From assembly GCF_000208745.1 (NCBI RefSeq), contig NC_030859.1, forward strand, positions 7,611,922 through 7,675,921: a DNA stretch of 64,000 bases, in the 5' to 3' direction. Shown here piece after piece: positions 46,316 through 57,240 of the stretch (position 1 is its first letter; each line of letters opens with the position of its first letter). The notes beneath the pieces are model-generated. The model saw only the letters and a list, made by a program, of their open reading frames with translations. It was not told where the DNA came from and did not search any database. This stretch comes from Theobroma cacao. Taxonomy: Eukaryota; Streptophyta; Magnoliopsida; Malvales; Malvaceae. Made by a program: the position numbers and the translations under genes.

Positions 46316-46493
46316 CGTGGTTGCAGTATTAATTTAAAGGTAATGTGTTTGAATTGAGAAAGAAAAAGTAATGTATAAAATGTACGAATATTAAAATTAA
46401 TCAAATTAATTGTATATACAAAAAATGTACAGACAAGGGCCGATATGTTCAGGGTTCGTTCTCACAACTGTTAGACAAAATTTCTAGAGTGTA

Positions 46494-49400
46494 TTGGCGA
46501 CGCATATTTGCAATCATATTCTGCTTAACTTTGATCAATTTCAATTGCAAAATATCGTCAATGTACCCTATCATGAATATACCGCAGCTGACACTATCAT
46601 CCTACTGATGGACTTTAGCCTTTGGCAAATGAATTTTCAATGGCATCAGCGTCAAATCCTATGTCTTCCAGTGTGTTTTGTTGAAATAACTGGCTTGGTG
46701 GCAAATGATTCGCATAATTGTCGTAAGGGGTGTCATTGGAGCCGCTCGCATTTCGTTATCTTAGCATTCAAAGTTCTTGCGGAGTCCACCACCTTGATTG
46801 TCCACCTCACCAAGTCGATCTTCGCTACCACCCAATGCCCACCCACATTGCAAGCCGCGAGGATGAAATTGACATCTTCCCATTGTTTCCCATATGTCGG
46901 CTTCTCACCCTTCACGTATGCCCGCAACTCATCTGGAATTCCCATAGTCGACCGGGCATCTTCAGTTGGGAATGAGGTGTGTAGCATATGGATGGTGTCT
47001 TGTGAAGCATGTATACATTAGCTTATACTTAATGCAATAAAAAATTTAGTATTTTCAGAATTGAAAAAATTTCAAATAAACTTATGAAGAATATCGTGTC
47101 AACCACGCATACATGGGTAGTGTACAGCTTCGACTTTAGCTTTGTCATCCGCTTACAAAGTACGCTGAGGCATGCGTCTATATGTTCACTACTCATTTCT
47201 TCTTTGGGATCCTCTAAAGTTATGAAAAAGTCAGCCTCTTGATTCCCTAAGATCCTGACGTTACGCTTGCATATGTGACATAATGAGTTTGAAAAGCCTT
47301 GGTGGATTAATATTTTATTAAATAACAATATTTACAATGCTATTTATGAGCTTACCTCGCACACTCGTCTTTCTTGAAAGCTTCATACGCTTCAACCATT
47401 GTGCTCTTTACATCCCAACGGCTCACTTAGGGGTCGATGTATGGGCTTGCCCTGTATTTGCTAGCCATTTTCACCCATGCCCGCTTAGTTGGGTCTGAAA
47501 TTTCTACTGCACGATGATGGACATTAGATGACTGTAGTGACAGCAACCGTGAGCCGCTGGCTTCAGGAGTGCTCTGAGGAAGATGGTCCCCTCCTACTAC
47601 TACCTCCACTAATGCATCGGCCTGAGGAAGATCCTTTCCTTCAGCCACGACTGAGTGAATGTCCCCCTCCCCTCCCGCAGATGCATCTATAACCGGATCG
47701 ACCTCAGGAACAAGGTCTTCCTCAGCACCAGAAACGTCATCGTGAATTTGCACACCAGGATCATCATGGTGCCCATCATCAGCATCATCGTGGTCCTCAC
47801 CAGCACCATGAGATGAAAGACCGCCCTACAGAACGAGACAAATGGGAAAATCTGTTATCTCATATAAAACCGCAAACCATAAACCGAGAACAAAAAATAG
47901 AACTACACTTACTAAACATAAACGACCAATATATGAGCAAAGATAGAATAACGTACCTGTGATTTTAGGCAATCTAGAATCTGAGCAACGACATGGTCCT
48001 CAAACGTTTGCATCACCAGAGTCAACGACTGAATTGAAGCCTTCAAGTTCGACATGTCTTTTTTATACCGGTGCATGACCCATCGCAGCTAACGTTTTGT
48101 GACTACTTCGTCATTGACTCTTGTCAAATGGGTCAACTGCAATAACATATATTACTGTGTTTTTCAATAATCATATATGGAAGTGTTGAACATTACCCGT
48201 TAGAACTTTAATATCCTTACCGTGGCTCGTTACCATTTTGCGGTTGAGTAGGTCCGCTTAGTGGTTGAGGAGCTGTGGTCGCCTCCCTCAACTGCAATAA
48301 CAAAAATTAATGTGTTACTCAATAAACATATGTGCAAATGTTCAACATAAACTGTTAAAACCGATCTTACAGACGGGTCGTTAGCACTGTGCGTCTAAAG
48401 AGGACCTCTCAATGGTTGAGAAGCTGTCGTCGCATGGTCCAACTGCAAACACAGAAGTGTTATTCAATAATCACATATGGAATTGTTGAACACAAACCGT
48501 TATAACCGTTCTTACCGGTTCCTCATTAGCATCATGAGTCTGAAGAGGACCTATCGGTGGTTGTGGAGTTGTCATCGCATGGTCTAACTGCAAACACAGA
48601 TATGTTATTCGATTATCACATATGGAATTGTTTAACACAAACCTTTAGAACTGTCCTTACCGGCTCTTCACTACCATTGCCATGGTTGTCACCTTCCTCT
48701 ATAAACTTGGGGATCGACAATAGTGACGGTGCACCTCCGCTTCATGGAACCAGTGGCTCTTTTGTGCTTCAAGTTTCTCCTCTTTTCCCTAACACCTAAG
48801 CCCTAGTCCACTCGATCCTCCATGTGCCCTACTGGCACATATTGGTGGCCCTCAAATAATGGGACATCAATGTCTACAAAATAATCCCGGCTGGCCTCAT
48901 CTGGGGTGGGCTCCAAGGTCTCCATTACCCACAACTGTAAAATAGGGATTGTGATTAAATTTTTGGGAAAATTATTATACAAATTTACAGCAGAAATTAA
49001 TAGTTGTTCACTCACCTGCTGAGATGACTCCAACATCTCAAATGCCTTGTAGAAATATTTGGCTTCTGGTTGCATTGCCATCTGCACATGCATGGGTAGA
49101 CGTCCTTCGGAGTAGAGAGGGCAACTATCTTTCGCAAGGCCAGAATTGCCTCCATTGCCCAGAACTGCAAGTCAAATGTAACCATTATCAGATCGTAAAT
49201 GATAAACGATTGTAACCATAAATTATTATGTCAAAAGGAAAATGAAAAATGTTACGTGACAGTACCTGTATCAGCCACATGAATCCAAAAATGTTGTACC
49301 GCAAACGATCGTTCTGCACATTCGATGAAGGCACTTCAAACCCCTTCAAAAGGTAGTCCAAGGTCAGCCTCCAAACATAGTGACCCAATGGGAAGACATT

Positions 49401-49860
49401 CCAAGCGTCGATGTCCTCCACCAACGACAAGAGCCAAGGCGTCACCGGTCTACGGTAGTCTTGACCAAATAAAATGTTATTCGTGATCAAGATGAGTGCC
49501 ATCTTGGTTGTGTCTCTCGGTCGCTCAAAGTTGCCTCCACGGAACGTATCAAGGAAGGCCTACAACTTAACGCTTAGCTGCCCGTTCCAGTATCGTGCAT
49601 GAATTCTATCCGTAACAACCTCGTACGGTCTCGTGAACACATTCAGCACTCGACCAAACTTCAGTCCGGTGATAAGGCAGAACTTCTGCTTTGATATGCG
49701 CACCTCGCTTTTCCTAATGGCAAACGATAGCTCATGCTCCATTGAATCTGTCACAGTGATTCGACAGATCATGATGTTATGCAAAAGACTAGCAGAGAAG
49801 TAGCTTTGCAGATATACGTCCAGCAGCATTCCAAAGCATGTACGCTTCACTACATCGTAC
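46494..49860 (-). pseudogene. Ulp1-like cysteine protease gene with DUF1985-like N-part
   Basis: Minus-strand gene with introns and damage. The N-terminal region 49850-49560 and 49502-49188 resembles the DUF1985 domain of plant transposon Ulp1 proteins (KFCLITGLKFGR, then the ARYWNG region and the RLTLDYLLKGFEVPSSN block). 49093-48803 and the repeated mini-exons at 48135-48665 follow, then an acidic linker (47753-47427). The C48 protease domain has catalytic His at 46837-46835 (GGHWVV), Asp at 46786-46784 (VVDSAR) and Cys at 46586-46584 (DSVSCGI), the last in another frame. In the family this domain cleaves SUMO-like conjugates; its role in transposons is unknown. It converges on the transposase. 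Confidence 0.78.
48135..48665 (-). repeat. Tandem 72-nt mini-exons with splice signals
   Basis: On the minus strand, three successive units of about 145-150 bp each contain TTGCAG, then a 71-72-nt segment, then GTAAG. Donor-equivalent CTTAC lies at 48216, 48366, 48511 and 48656. The 72-nt segments encode 24-residue Pro/Gln/Thr-rich pieces starting LDHA or LREA and ending ANEEP-like. The one nearest 48515 is fully open, the middle one has a TAG, and the third is 71 nt long. The intervening ~73 nt look like minimal introns. A fourth donor belongs to a partial unit. It is part of the Ulp1-type gene. Confidence 0.72.
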
Positions 49861-50650
49861 TCCTCTTTCTCTTTGAGGGTCTTGTTGATGTAATGCAGTT
49901 ACGACCACTTACAGTGGGTGTTAATAGCGACATTGAATGCCTACTTCTCCCTCGGCACAATAAGCAAACTATCAAGATCCTCATATTGTCTAGATTGCAT
50001 TTGCAAAACATGGCACACATGCACGAGTGAGTTAACCCATAATGTGGTAACACGCCATGCATATAACGTAAAATGTGGTAACACGCCATGCATATAATGT
50101 AAAATGTTGTAACACGCCATGCATATAAAGTAAAATGTAGTAACACGCCATGCATATAACGTAAAATGTTGTAGCACGCCATGCATATAACGTAAAATGT
50201 GGTAACACGTCATGCATATAACGTAAAATGTTGTAACACGCCATGCATATAACGTAAAATGTTGTAACACGCCATGCAGATAACATAAAATGTGGTAACA
50301 CGCCATGCATATAACGTAAAATGTTGTAACACGCCATGCATATCAAGTCAAATGTTGTAACACGCCAACGCTGACATGCCAGCAGCATATGTTATGCAAG
50401 AGACCAACGGAGAAGTAGCTTTGCAGATATACGTCCAACAGCATTCCGAAGCATGTACGCTTCATTACATCATACTCCCCTTTCTCTTGGAGGGTCTTGT
50501 TGATGTAATACAGTTGCGACCACTTACAGTGGGTGTTAATAGCGACATTGAACGCCCACTTCTCCCTTGGCACAATAAGCAAACTGTCAAGATCCTCATA
50601 CTATTTGGACTGCATCTGTAAAACATGGCACGCATGCACGAGTGAGTTAA
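49782..50650. repeat. ~610-bp duplication in the Ulp1 gene 5' region
   Basis: 49782-50036 is closely repeated at 50392-50645 (same AGTAGCTTTGCAGATATACG and GTGGGTGTTAATAGCGAC blocks). Each copy is followed by a 31-bp array. The duplication thus copied the first coding part of the DUF1985-like region plus its array, leaving a second truncated 5' end (minus-strand frame at 50582-50343). Confidence 0.85.
50037..50372 (-). repeat. Right subterminal 31-bp array 1
   Basis: About ten units of 31 bp, inverted relative to 42023-42240, with core GTAACACGCCATGCATATAA. Units alternate TGTGG and TGTTG before the core. Long open frames on the minus strand here (118-121 codons) come from the repeat. Confidence 0.9.
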
Positions 50651-50655
50651 CCCAT

Positions 50656-50925
50656 AATGTGGTAACACGCCATGCATATAACGTAAAATGTGGTAACATG
50701 CTATGCATATAATGTAAAATGTTGTAACTCGCCATGCATATAACGTAAAATGTGGTAACACGCCATGCATATAACATAAAATGTTGTAACAAGCCATGCA
50801 TATAACGTAAAATGTGGTAACACGCCATGCATATAACGTAAAATGTTGTAACACGCCATGTATATAACGTAAAATGTTGTAACACGCCATGCATATCAAG
50901 TCAAATGTTGTAACACGCCAACCCT
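50656..50925 (-). repeat. Right subterminal 31-bp array 2
   Basis: Eight or more units of the same 31-bp repeat as 50037-50372. It ends at the inner part of the right inverted end (GTTGTAACACGCCAACCC). Confidence 0.9.
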
Positions 50926-51529
50926 GACACGCCAATCACTAAAATTCCTGTGTCCTTACACAAACTGGCCTAAAATACCTGTGGCATGTGACATGTCAAT
51001 CAGTGTAATTATTGACCCGTTACACGAACTGCCCTAAAATAACTAATGTCGTGACACGCTAAAACCCCAAAAAGCAGTTTACCCACTACATGCCATATCT
51101 ATTGTATTTCAAAACTTTCGTACGACCTTAAAATCGAGAAAAAAATAGTTTAAACATAACAATTGAAAAAGATTGACAAAACACGAACATATCACACAAA
51201 CCTAGCAAAAAATCAACGAACAGAAGAAAGTTTTAAAAGTTTTATTTTCAGATTGACTGACCTCTTCATTGATAACCGACATTGTTGCTGTGGTGGTGTC
51301 AAGCTTGTAAAGAAGAAAGTCGAGCACTCTGCTATATTTGGGAATGAGAAAGAACACAGATGTTTGCTATTTCTAGAAAATATTTAATTAAAATGAAATG
51401 GCCTCACAATTTCCTTTATAAATATTCATTTATTGAATTAATTCAGTTGAAGTCCAATCGGTTTCCTTGTTATTTACCTGTTTTTTTTTTTCCTTTTTCA
51501 AACCATGTGTGCCACACATCAATTGCCAT

Positions 51530-52000
51530 GCCGTGTCACACACTCTAAACCCTACCGTGTCACGGATCTCCATGGAGTCTAACAAACTCTAAACACTGGC
51601 ATGTCACAGATTGCCTCCATGGCAAGTCACAAACTCTGAACGCTGACGTGTCACAGATTCCCTCCATGGCGTGTCACTAACTCTGAACCCTGGAATGTCA
51701 CAGATTCCCTCCATGGCGTGTCACCAACTCTGAACTCTGGCGTGTCACAGATTCCCCCCATGGCTTATTGCGAACTCTAAACGCTGGCGTATCACAGATT
51801 CCTTCCATGGCGTGTCACCAACTTTAAACGCTGGAGTCTCACAGATTCCCCCCATGGCGTGTCATAAACTCTGAACGCTAATGTGTCACAGATTCCCTCC
51901 ATGGCGTGTCACCAACTCTGAACTCTGGCATGTCACAGATTTCCTCCATGGCGTGTCACCAACTCTGAACTCTGGCGTGTCACAAACTCTAAATCCTGCC
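51530..52000 (+). repeat. 47-bp tandem array near the right MULE end
   Basis: Eight clear units. The marker CAGATT starts at 51607, 51653, 51701, 51748, 51795, 51842, 51889 and 51936, so the period is 47 bp. Each unit carries CATGGCGTGTCAC and GGCGTGTCACAGATTCC. The orientation of the GCGTGTCAC motif is opposite to that in the neighbouring 31-bp arrays. Confidence 0.88.
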
Positions 52001-53277
52001 GTGTCACAGCCCTGTCACACATTCCCACCATGTCGTGTCACACATTCTCAACATGCCGTTTCACAAACTCTAAACCCTGCCCTGCCACACCCATCTCACA
52101 TATGGCCTACTGTAACACGACCATTTCGTGCTTTGGATTCACATCTTTCTTCTTTCGATTCACCACTGTATTAGGGATTTCTGGTTTCACATCATTCTCC
52201 AAGCTTTCGATTCATCACGACCAGTTCCTCGTTCGATTTAATATCATTCTTTTCCTATTATCTGAATGCCATGTCTAAAATCTCTGAAAAATCATCTCAT
52301 ACAACATTATTTTGTTTTGCACAAGCTTCGCGAAAAAAAGGATGTTTTGCACAAAATTAGATGTTCGCAATTTCTTTACATATTTATTTTCTCATTTTTC
52401 GTCTGTTTGAGAGAGCGCTTCAACGAAGATGGCTCATTAAAGGCATTTTTGTCTCAAAATCTATTCTTGTGACTAAAAACAATTAAAATTATCTAAAAAC
52501 TTATTTACAAAAACACGTTATTTTTAAGGGCTAAAAAAAAATTTTCCTCTTTTCTAATTTATGTCATCAAAAATAGCAAAAAACTAAAGTATAGCGTAGA
52601 AAAGATGTGTTGACTTGGTAGTTGGNGCGTGTCACAAACTCTAAATCCTGCCGTGTCACAGCCCTGTCACACATTCCCACCATGTCATGTCACACATTCC
52701 TAACATGCCGTTTCACAAACTCTAAACCCTGCCCTGCCACACCCATCTCACATATGGCCTACTGTAACACGACCATTTCGTGCTTTGGATTCACATCTTT
52801 CTCGTTTCGATTCACCACTGTATTAGGGATTTCTGGTTTCACATCATTCTCCAAGCTTTCGATTCATCACGACCAGTTCCTCGTTCGATTTAATATCATT
52901 CTTTTCCTATTATCTGAATGCCATGTCTAAAATCTCTGAAAAATCATCTCATACAACATTATTTTGTTTTGCACAAGCTTCGCGAAAAAAAGGATGTTTT
53001 GCACAAAATTAGATGTTCGCAATTTCTTTACATATTTATTTTCTCATTTTTCGTCTGTTTGAGAGAGCGCTTCAACGAAGATGGCTCATTAAAGGCATTT
53101 TTATCCCAAAATCTATTCTCGTGGCTAAAAACAGTTAAAAATATCCTGACGGTTATTTACAAAAACACGTTATTTTTAAGGGCTAAAAAAAAATTTTCCT
53201 CTTTTCTAATTTATGTCATCAAAAATAGCAAAAAACTAAAGTATAGCGTAGAAAAGATGTGTTGACTTGGTAGTTGG
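51975..53277. repeat. 651-bp direct repeat joined by one N
   Basis: 51975-52625 and 52627-53277 are both 651 bp long and nearly identical, with one N at 52626. Each holds the last array motifs, the right MULE end, and the ~80 bp of LRK10L upstream flank ending TTGACTTGGTAGTTGG. Small base differences suggest two alleles placed in tandem by the assembler. Confidence 0.85.
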
Positions 53278-53375
53278 AGTCTTCTCCACTCTGCTTCAAT
53301 TTTTGGTTTTAAAAGCATTGCCTCTGCCTCAGGCGATAAGTAAAAGGCGAGTTCTCGTACAACTGCCCAGACTAG

Positions 53376-56300
53376 ATGCAAATGGTAATTATTCTCTGTC
53401 ACTTCCTCTTGGTATTGAGTGCTTCAGCAGTTGGTCTTGGTCCAGTCTCGCCAGATCAAGATGCCTGCGAGCCAAAACACTGCAAACCCGGCCAGCCATC
53501 CGTCCGGTACCCCTTCCGGTTGAAAGGCCGCCAACCGGACCACTGTGGCTCATCTGGGTTTGACCTGTCCTGCAACAACAAGAACCAGACGGTGCTGGAG
53601 CTGCCCCGTTCGGTCAAGTTATTGGTGAAGCATATAGATTATGTAAACCAGAGGATTCAGGTGTATGATGAAGATGGTTGTGTCCAAAAGCAGCTTCAAA
53701 ATCTTACCTTATCCGCATCTCCTTTCACGTTCCGCTCAGACACAGATCCCTACTATGACAGCAAACCGGGAAACTTCACCTTGTTCAATTGTTCAATTGA
53801 AGATCAATCGAAGGATTATGATAATGACTGGAGCATTTCCTGCTTAAGTGTGCCTGGCTTCTACGTTGAATACTTTGATTCTGATGATGGAGGCTATGAC
53901 CTGTTAAATTGCAGCAAGACTATAGATATCATTGATATTCCTCGAGGGTTGATGTCTGACCAGAAAAACAAGTTTTACTTCAGTTGGACCAACCCGGCGT
54001 GTGGTTCATGTGAAATTCAGGGCAAAGGATGTCGACGCAATACTACCAAGGCCTTGGGCATAGAGTGCTATTACATCCACATGGATCATAAAGGTGCCAC
54101 ATACATATGAGTTTTTAAGTAGTATTGTTCTGAAATATGAATTTTTTTAATTAAAAGAAAATGAGTCAATCAATGTATTAAATATTTAAGTATTTTTGAA
54201 ATATGAATTTAGTGTTGTTCACCCGTAATTCTTCTTTTTTCATTAAACCTGATCTAAAGGGTCTATGCTTTGAAATCTAAGCCAGGGTCAGTCAGGTTCA
54301 ATCCTATACATAATTTTATTATTACTATAAAATAATAAAAGTATTTTTATATTAACATTTTAATTTTTAAATTATATTTTAGATTTTAAAATATTTATTA
54401 TCTATTTGCTAATATAAAAATAATAATCTCATTCCAAAAAAAAAAAAACCAAAAATAAAAAGTAAATGGAGATTACAAATATGAGTCATTTTGATATCTT
54501 CTGTTTTAAGTATTTTGTGCTTTTCTTGGCAACTTTGGGGAAGTAATAAGGGACTGAGAAATGGGTCATTTTGGCTTTAAGATAGTTTGACGTTCACTAG
54601 TTTGACGTTTACCTAAAGTTTGTGATCTACGTCGACTAAGAGCTTGTTTCGTAGAAAGTGCTGTCACAACTAGAATTGTCTTAAAAATATTATAAACAGA
54701 GATTAAAATAATATTTGATAAATTCAGAAGATTAGTTGATCGTAAGATTAAAAAATTATTTGATAATATTTTTTATTTAATTTTGATAAATAATCAAAAT
54801 AAAATATTTATCTTTATAATTAAATCAAATTGTAAATTTTAAATTAAAATAAATGAAGCTTCTTCTTAATTGGAAATAAAGATTGTCATCAAGTGAAATA
54901 ATTACACTAAATGAAATAAATAATAATGTGAAGTAATATAATTCTAAATGCGAAAATGAAAGTGCAGCAAAAATTGTATTGTTAAAACTCATTTATGCTA
55001 TAGTGCTTCATATAATTTTATAAATTATTATTCAAATAATATAAAAAAAGTTGATCAAATATTTATTATTATACATTGCAATTAATAATTTTTAATGAAG
55101 TTTTGATTTATAATTTTGTCTAAAAATTATAAACCTCGTGTATAAATTAAAATTTGTAAAATTTGAGATCTAAATACCTTGTTTATGCTCTCTTCTATTA
55201 GCAAAAATAAGTTAGGTAGAACTTTTTGATGTAAAAATTACTGCCATTATGGGATAAATTAGGCTTCCCAAATTAGGGTACTAAACATGAAAACCAACTA
55301 CTTTAACTTACAGTTCCAGCAAGAAATTGCTTGGTTCATATTAAATCAATACTTGTTTTTTACCTATGATTTAATATCATTTACTCAAAATCTTGTAATT
55401 AAACATTAATTTGCGTGGCCGAAATCAATTTTGAATGTTTTAGAAACTTAAGGGAAACTATATATAGAGTAATGATATAGGATTATTGTACTGATGTTGA
55501 GAAATATAGCATGCTGATCATTTTTTAATGTTTTCCAGGTGCAAGAATGAAGCTAATGATTTCAGGTACATGGTTGTTCCATACATTGATTTTATGTTGA
55601 GAAAAGAAATGATCTGATGAAGCATTGTAATCTCTGACTAGGATCATGTTATTTGCAGGTTTAACCATAGGATCACTTCTCCTTTTATTGAGTGTCATTG
55701 GACTCTGTTGGCTGCACCACTTGAATAAAAAAGAGAAAGAGGGCCAACGCAAGATCGAACAGTTTTTGGAGGATTACAAAGCTCTTAAGCCCTCAAGATA
55801 TTCCTATGCTGATATTAAGAGGATAACAAACCAATTCAAGGAAAAACTTGGACAGGGTGGTTATGGTACTGTGTTCAAAGGAACACTTTCCAATGATGTT
55901 TCAGTAGCTGTTAAGGTTCTGAATAACTTCAAGGGAAATGGTGAAGAGTTCGTTAACGAAGTTGGTTCAATGGGAAGAATCCACCATGTCAATGTTACTC
56001 GCTTAGTTGGTTTTTGTGCTGATGGGTATAACCGAGCCCTTGTTTATGAGTACTTGCCAAATGAGTCATTAGAGAAATTCATATTTGCAGCCAAGGGTGA
56101 GAATCGTTTCCTTAGTTGGGAGAAGCTTCATGAAATTGCTTTAGGCATAGCCAAAGGCATTGAGTACCTTCACCAAGGTTGCGAGCAACGGATCCTCCAT
56201 TTTGACATCAAACCTCACAATATTTTACTGGATCAGAACTTCACTCCTAAGATCTCTGATTTTGGTTTGGCTAAGTTATGTTCCAAAGAGCAAAGTGCTG

Positions 56301-56752
56301 TTTCAATGACAGCAGCAAGAGGAACCATGGGCTATATTGCACCTGAAGTATTGTCTAGGAACTTTGGAAACGTCTCATACAAATCAGACGTTTACAGTTT
56401 TGGAATGCTCTTGCTTGAAATGGTTGGAGGGAGAAAGAATATTGATGTGACAGTGGCCAATGAAAGCCAAGTGTACTTCCCGGAGTGGGTTTATAATCGT
56501 TTAGACAAAGGAGAAGAATTAGGAATTGATATCGAAGATGAAGGGCATCACAAGATAGCCAAGAAACTTACAATTGTTGGACTTCGGTGCATTCAGTGGT
56601 ATCCAGTTGATCGTCCTTCAATGAAATCTGTGGTTCAGATGTTGGAAGGAGAAGCAGACAATCTGACAATGCCACTAAATCCTTTTGCCTCTAAAGATGA
56701 AAAGAAGCCTAAGAAGCCCATTAACAGAGAGCTAGCAGCTATTTCTGAATAA
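53376..56752 (+). CDS. LRK10L: LRK10L-type receptor-like kinase (rust resistance kinase Lr10-like)
   Basis: Three exons: 53376-54093, a 27-nt micro-exon 55539-55565, and 55659-56752. All junctions are GT-AG and phase 1, giving 612 residues, the usual family length. The start at 53376 follows an in-frame TAG. Residues 1-20 look like a signal peptide. The GUB_WAK-type ectodomain has C31, C36, YPF 45-47, C57 and C66, several N-glycosylation sites, and a WAK-associated Cys cluster (C209, C212, C219). The membrane segment is about 246-267. The kinase has GQGGYG 313-318, K334, E349, HFDIKPHN 429-436 (non-RD), DFG 449-451 and APE 476-478, all intact. The family acts at the plasma membrane in defence and hormone or wall signalling; the ligand here is unknown. 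The MULE right end lies about 180 bp upstream. Relics of the same family lie at 5.3, 6.2-7.3, 40.2 and 58-62 kb. Confidence 0.9.
54094..55538 (+). other. Intron 1 of the LRK10L gene
   Basis: 1445 bp, donor GTGCCA after a G, acceptor TTTTCCAG. AT-rich, with homopolymer A near 54438. I see no gene or transposon in it. The second intron is 55566-55658 (93 bp), donor GTACAT, acceptor TTTGCAG. Confidence 0.8.
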
Positions 56753-57240
56753 GAAGGAAAGCAATTTGCAGACTGCAGCCTTACAATCAAAATGAGTATT
56801 AAGCAATTGTTGGACTTTTGGTGTTGTGTATAAAGAATAGACAAATGCTTCATAACTATGTAGGCCATATTTTAATATCTTTCAATCTGAACAAAATCAA
56901 AATTTAATACTAAAGGACAAAATCTATATATACACGGAATGATTTTGATTTTCGGAGGATGATTATATCTATGCGTAGTTGCAATGAAGCTTAAAATATC
57001 AAAATGTTCAAAACATACCACAATGCTTAATAGAAAAATAAGTTAATATATATATATATATATATACACGGAATGATTTTGATTTTCGGAGGATGATTAT
57101 ATCTATGCGTAGTTGCAATGAAACTTAAAATATCAAAATGTTCAAAACATACCACAATGCTTAATAGAAAAATAAGTTAATAATTCCAATAGATAGAAAT
57201 AGAATCAAAGTAGATAGATTGTTTTAATGATTGAGGCTTA
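56753..57240 (+). other. 3' flank of LRK10L with a 133-bp tandem duplication
   Basis: 56931-57063 and 57064-57184 are nearly identical and are joined by a (TA)n run at about 57047-57064. Possible polyadenylation signals lie in AT-rich sequence. No gene. Confidence 0.75.

Larger units (their letters stand above)
41336..53199. mobile_element. Large Mutator-like element (Kaonashi/Ulp1 type)
   Basis: About 11.9 kb. The outer ends are degenerate inverted repeats: 41336-41450 against the reverse complement of 53095-53199. Shared parts include AAATAAC, CTGTTT.TAGCCA and AAAATGCC. Further in, 41866-42020 is matched by the reverse complement of 50920-51065 (TTTAGCGTGTCACGACATT, TAATTACACTGATTG). Inside lie a MURA transposase (+), a Ulp1-like protease gene (minus) and several tandem arrays. 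Mutator-like elements carrying Ulp1 proteases are known in plants. Exact ends and a 9-bp target duplication were not resolved. The transposase has stops, so it is probably inactive. Confidence 0.7.

Noticed and set aside
46494..47021. 175-codon plus-strand frame
   Set aside because: Opposite strand of the Ulp1 protease domain, whose catalytic motifs are on the minus strand.
49850..50935. Several overlapping 97-156 codon minus-strand frames rich in HFTLYAWRVT
   Set aside because: They are translations of the 31-bp tandem array; 31 is not a multiple of three, so all frames cycle and no protein is implied.
51881..52930. Frames of 82-102 codons in the right MULE end
   Set aside because: They run through the 47-bp array and the duplicated end sequence and show no protein family features; the 651-bp duplication makes them appear twice.
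53267..53563. 98-codon plus-strand frame overlapping the start of the LRK10L gene
   Set aside because: It overlaps exon 1 in another frame, and its first part lies in the 651-bp repeat and flank; the exon 1 frame has signal peptide and family cysteines.
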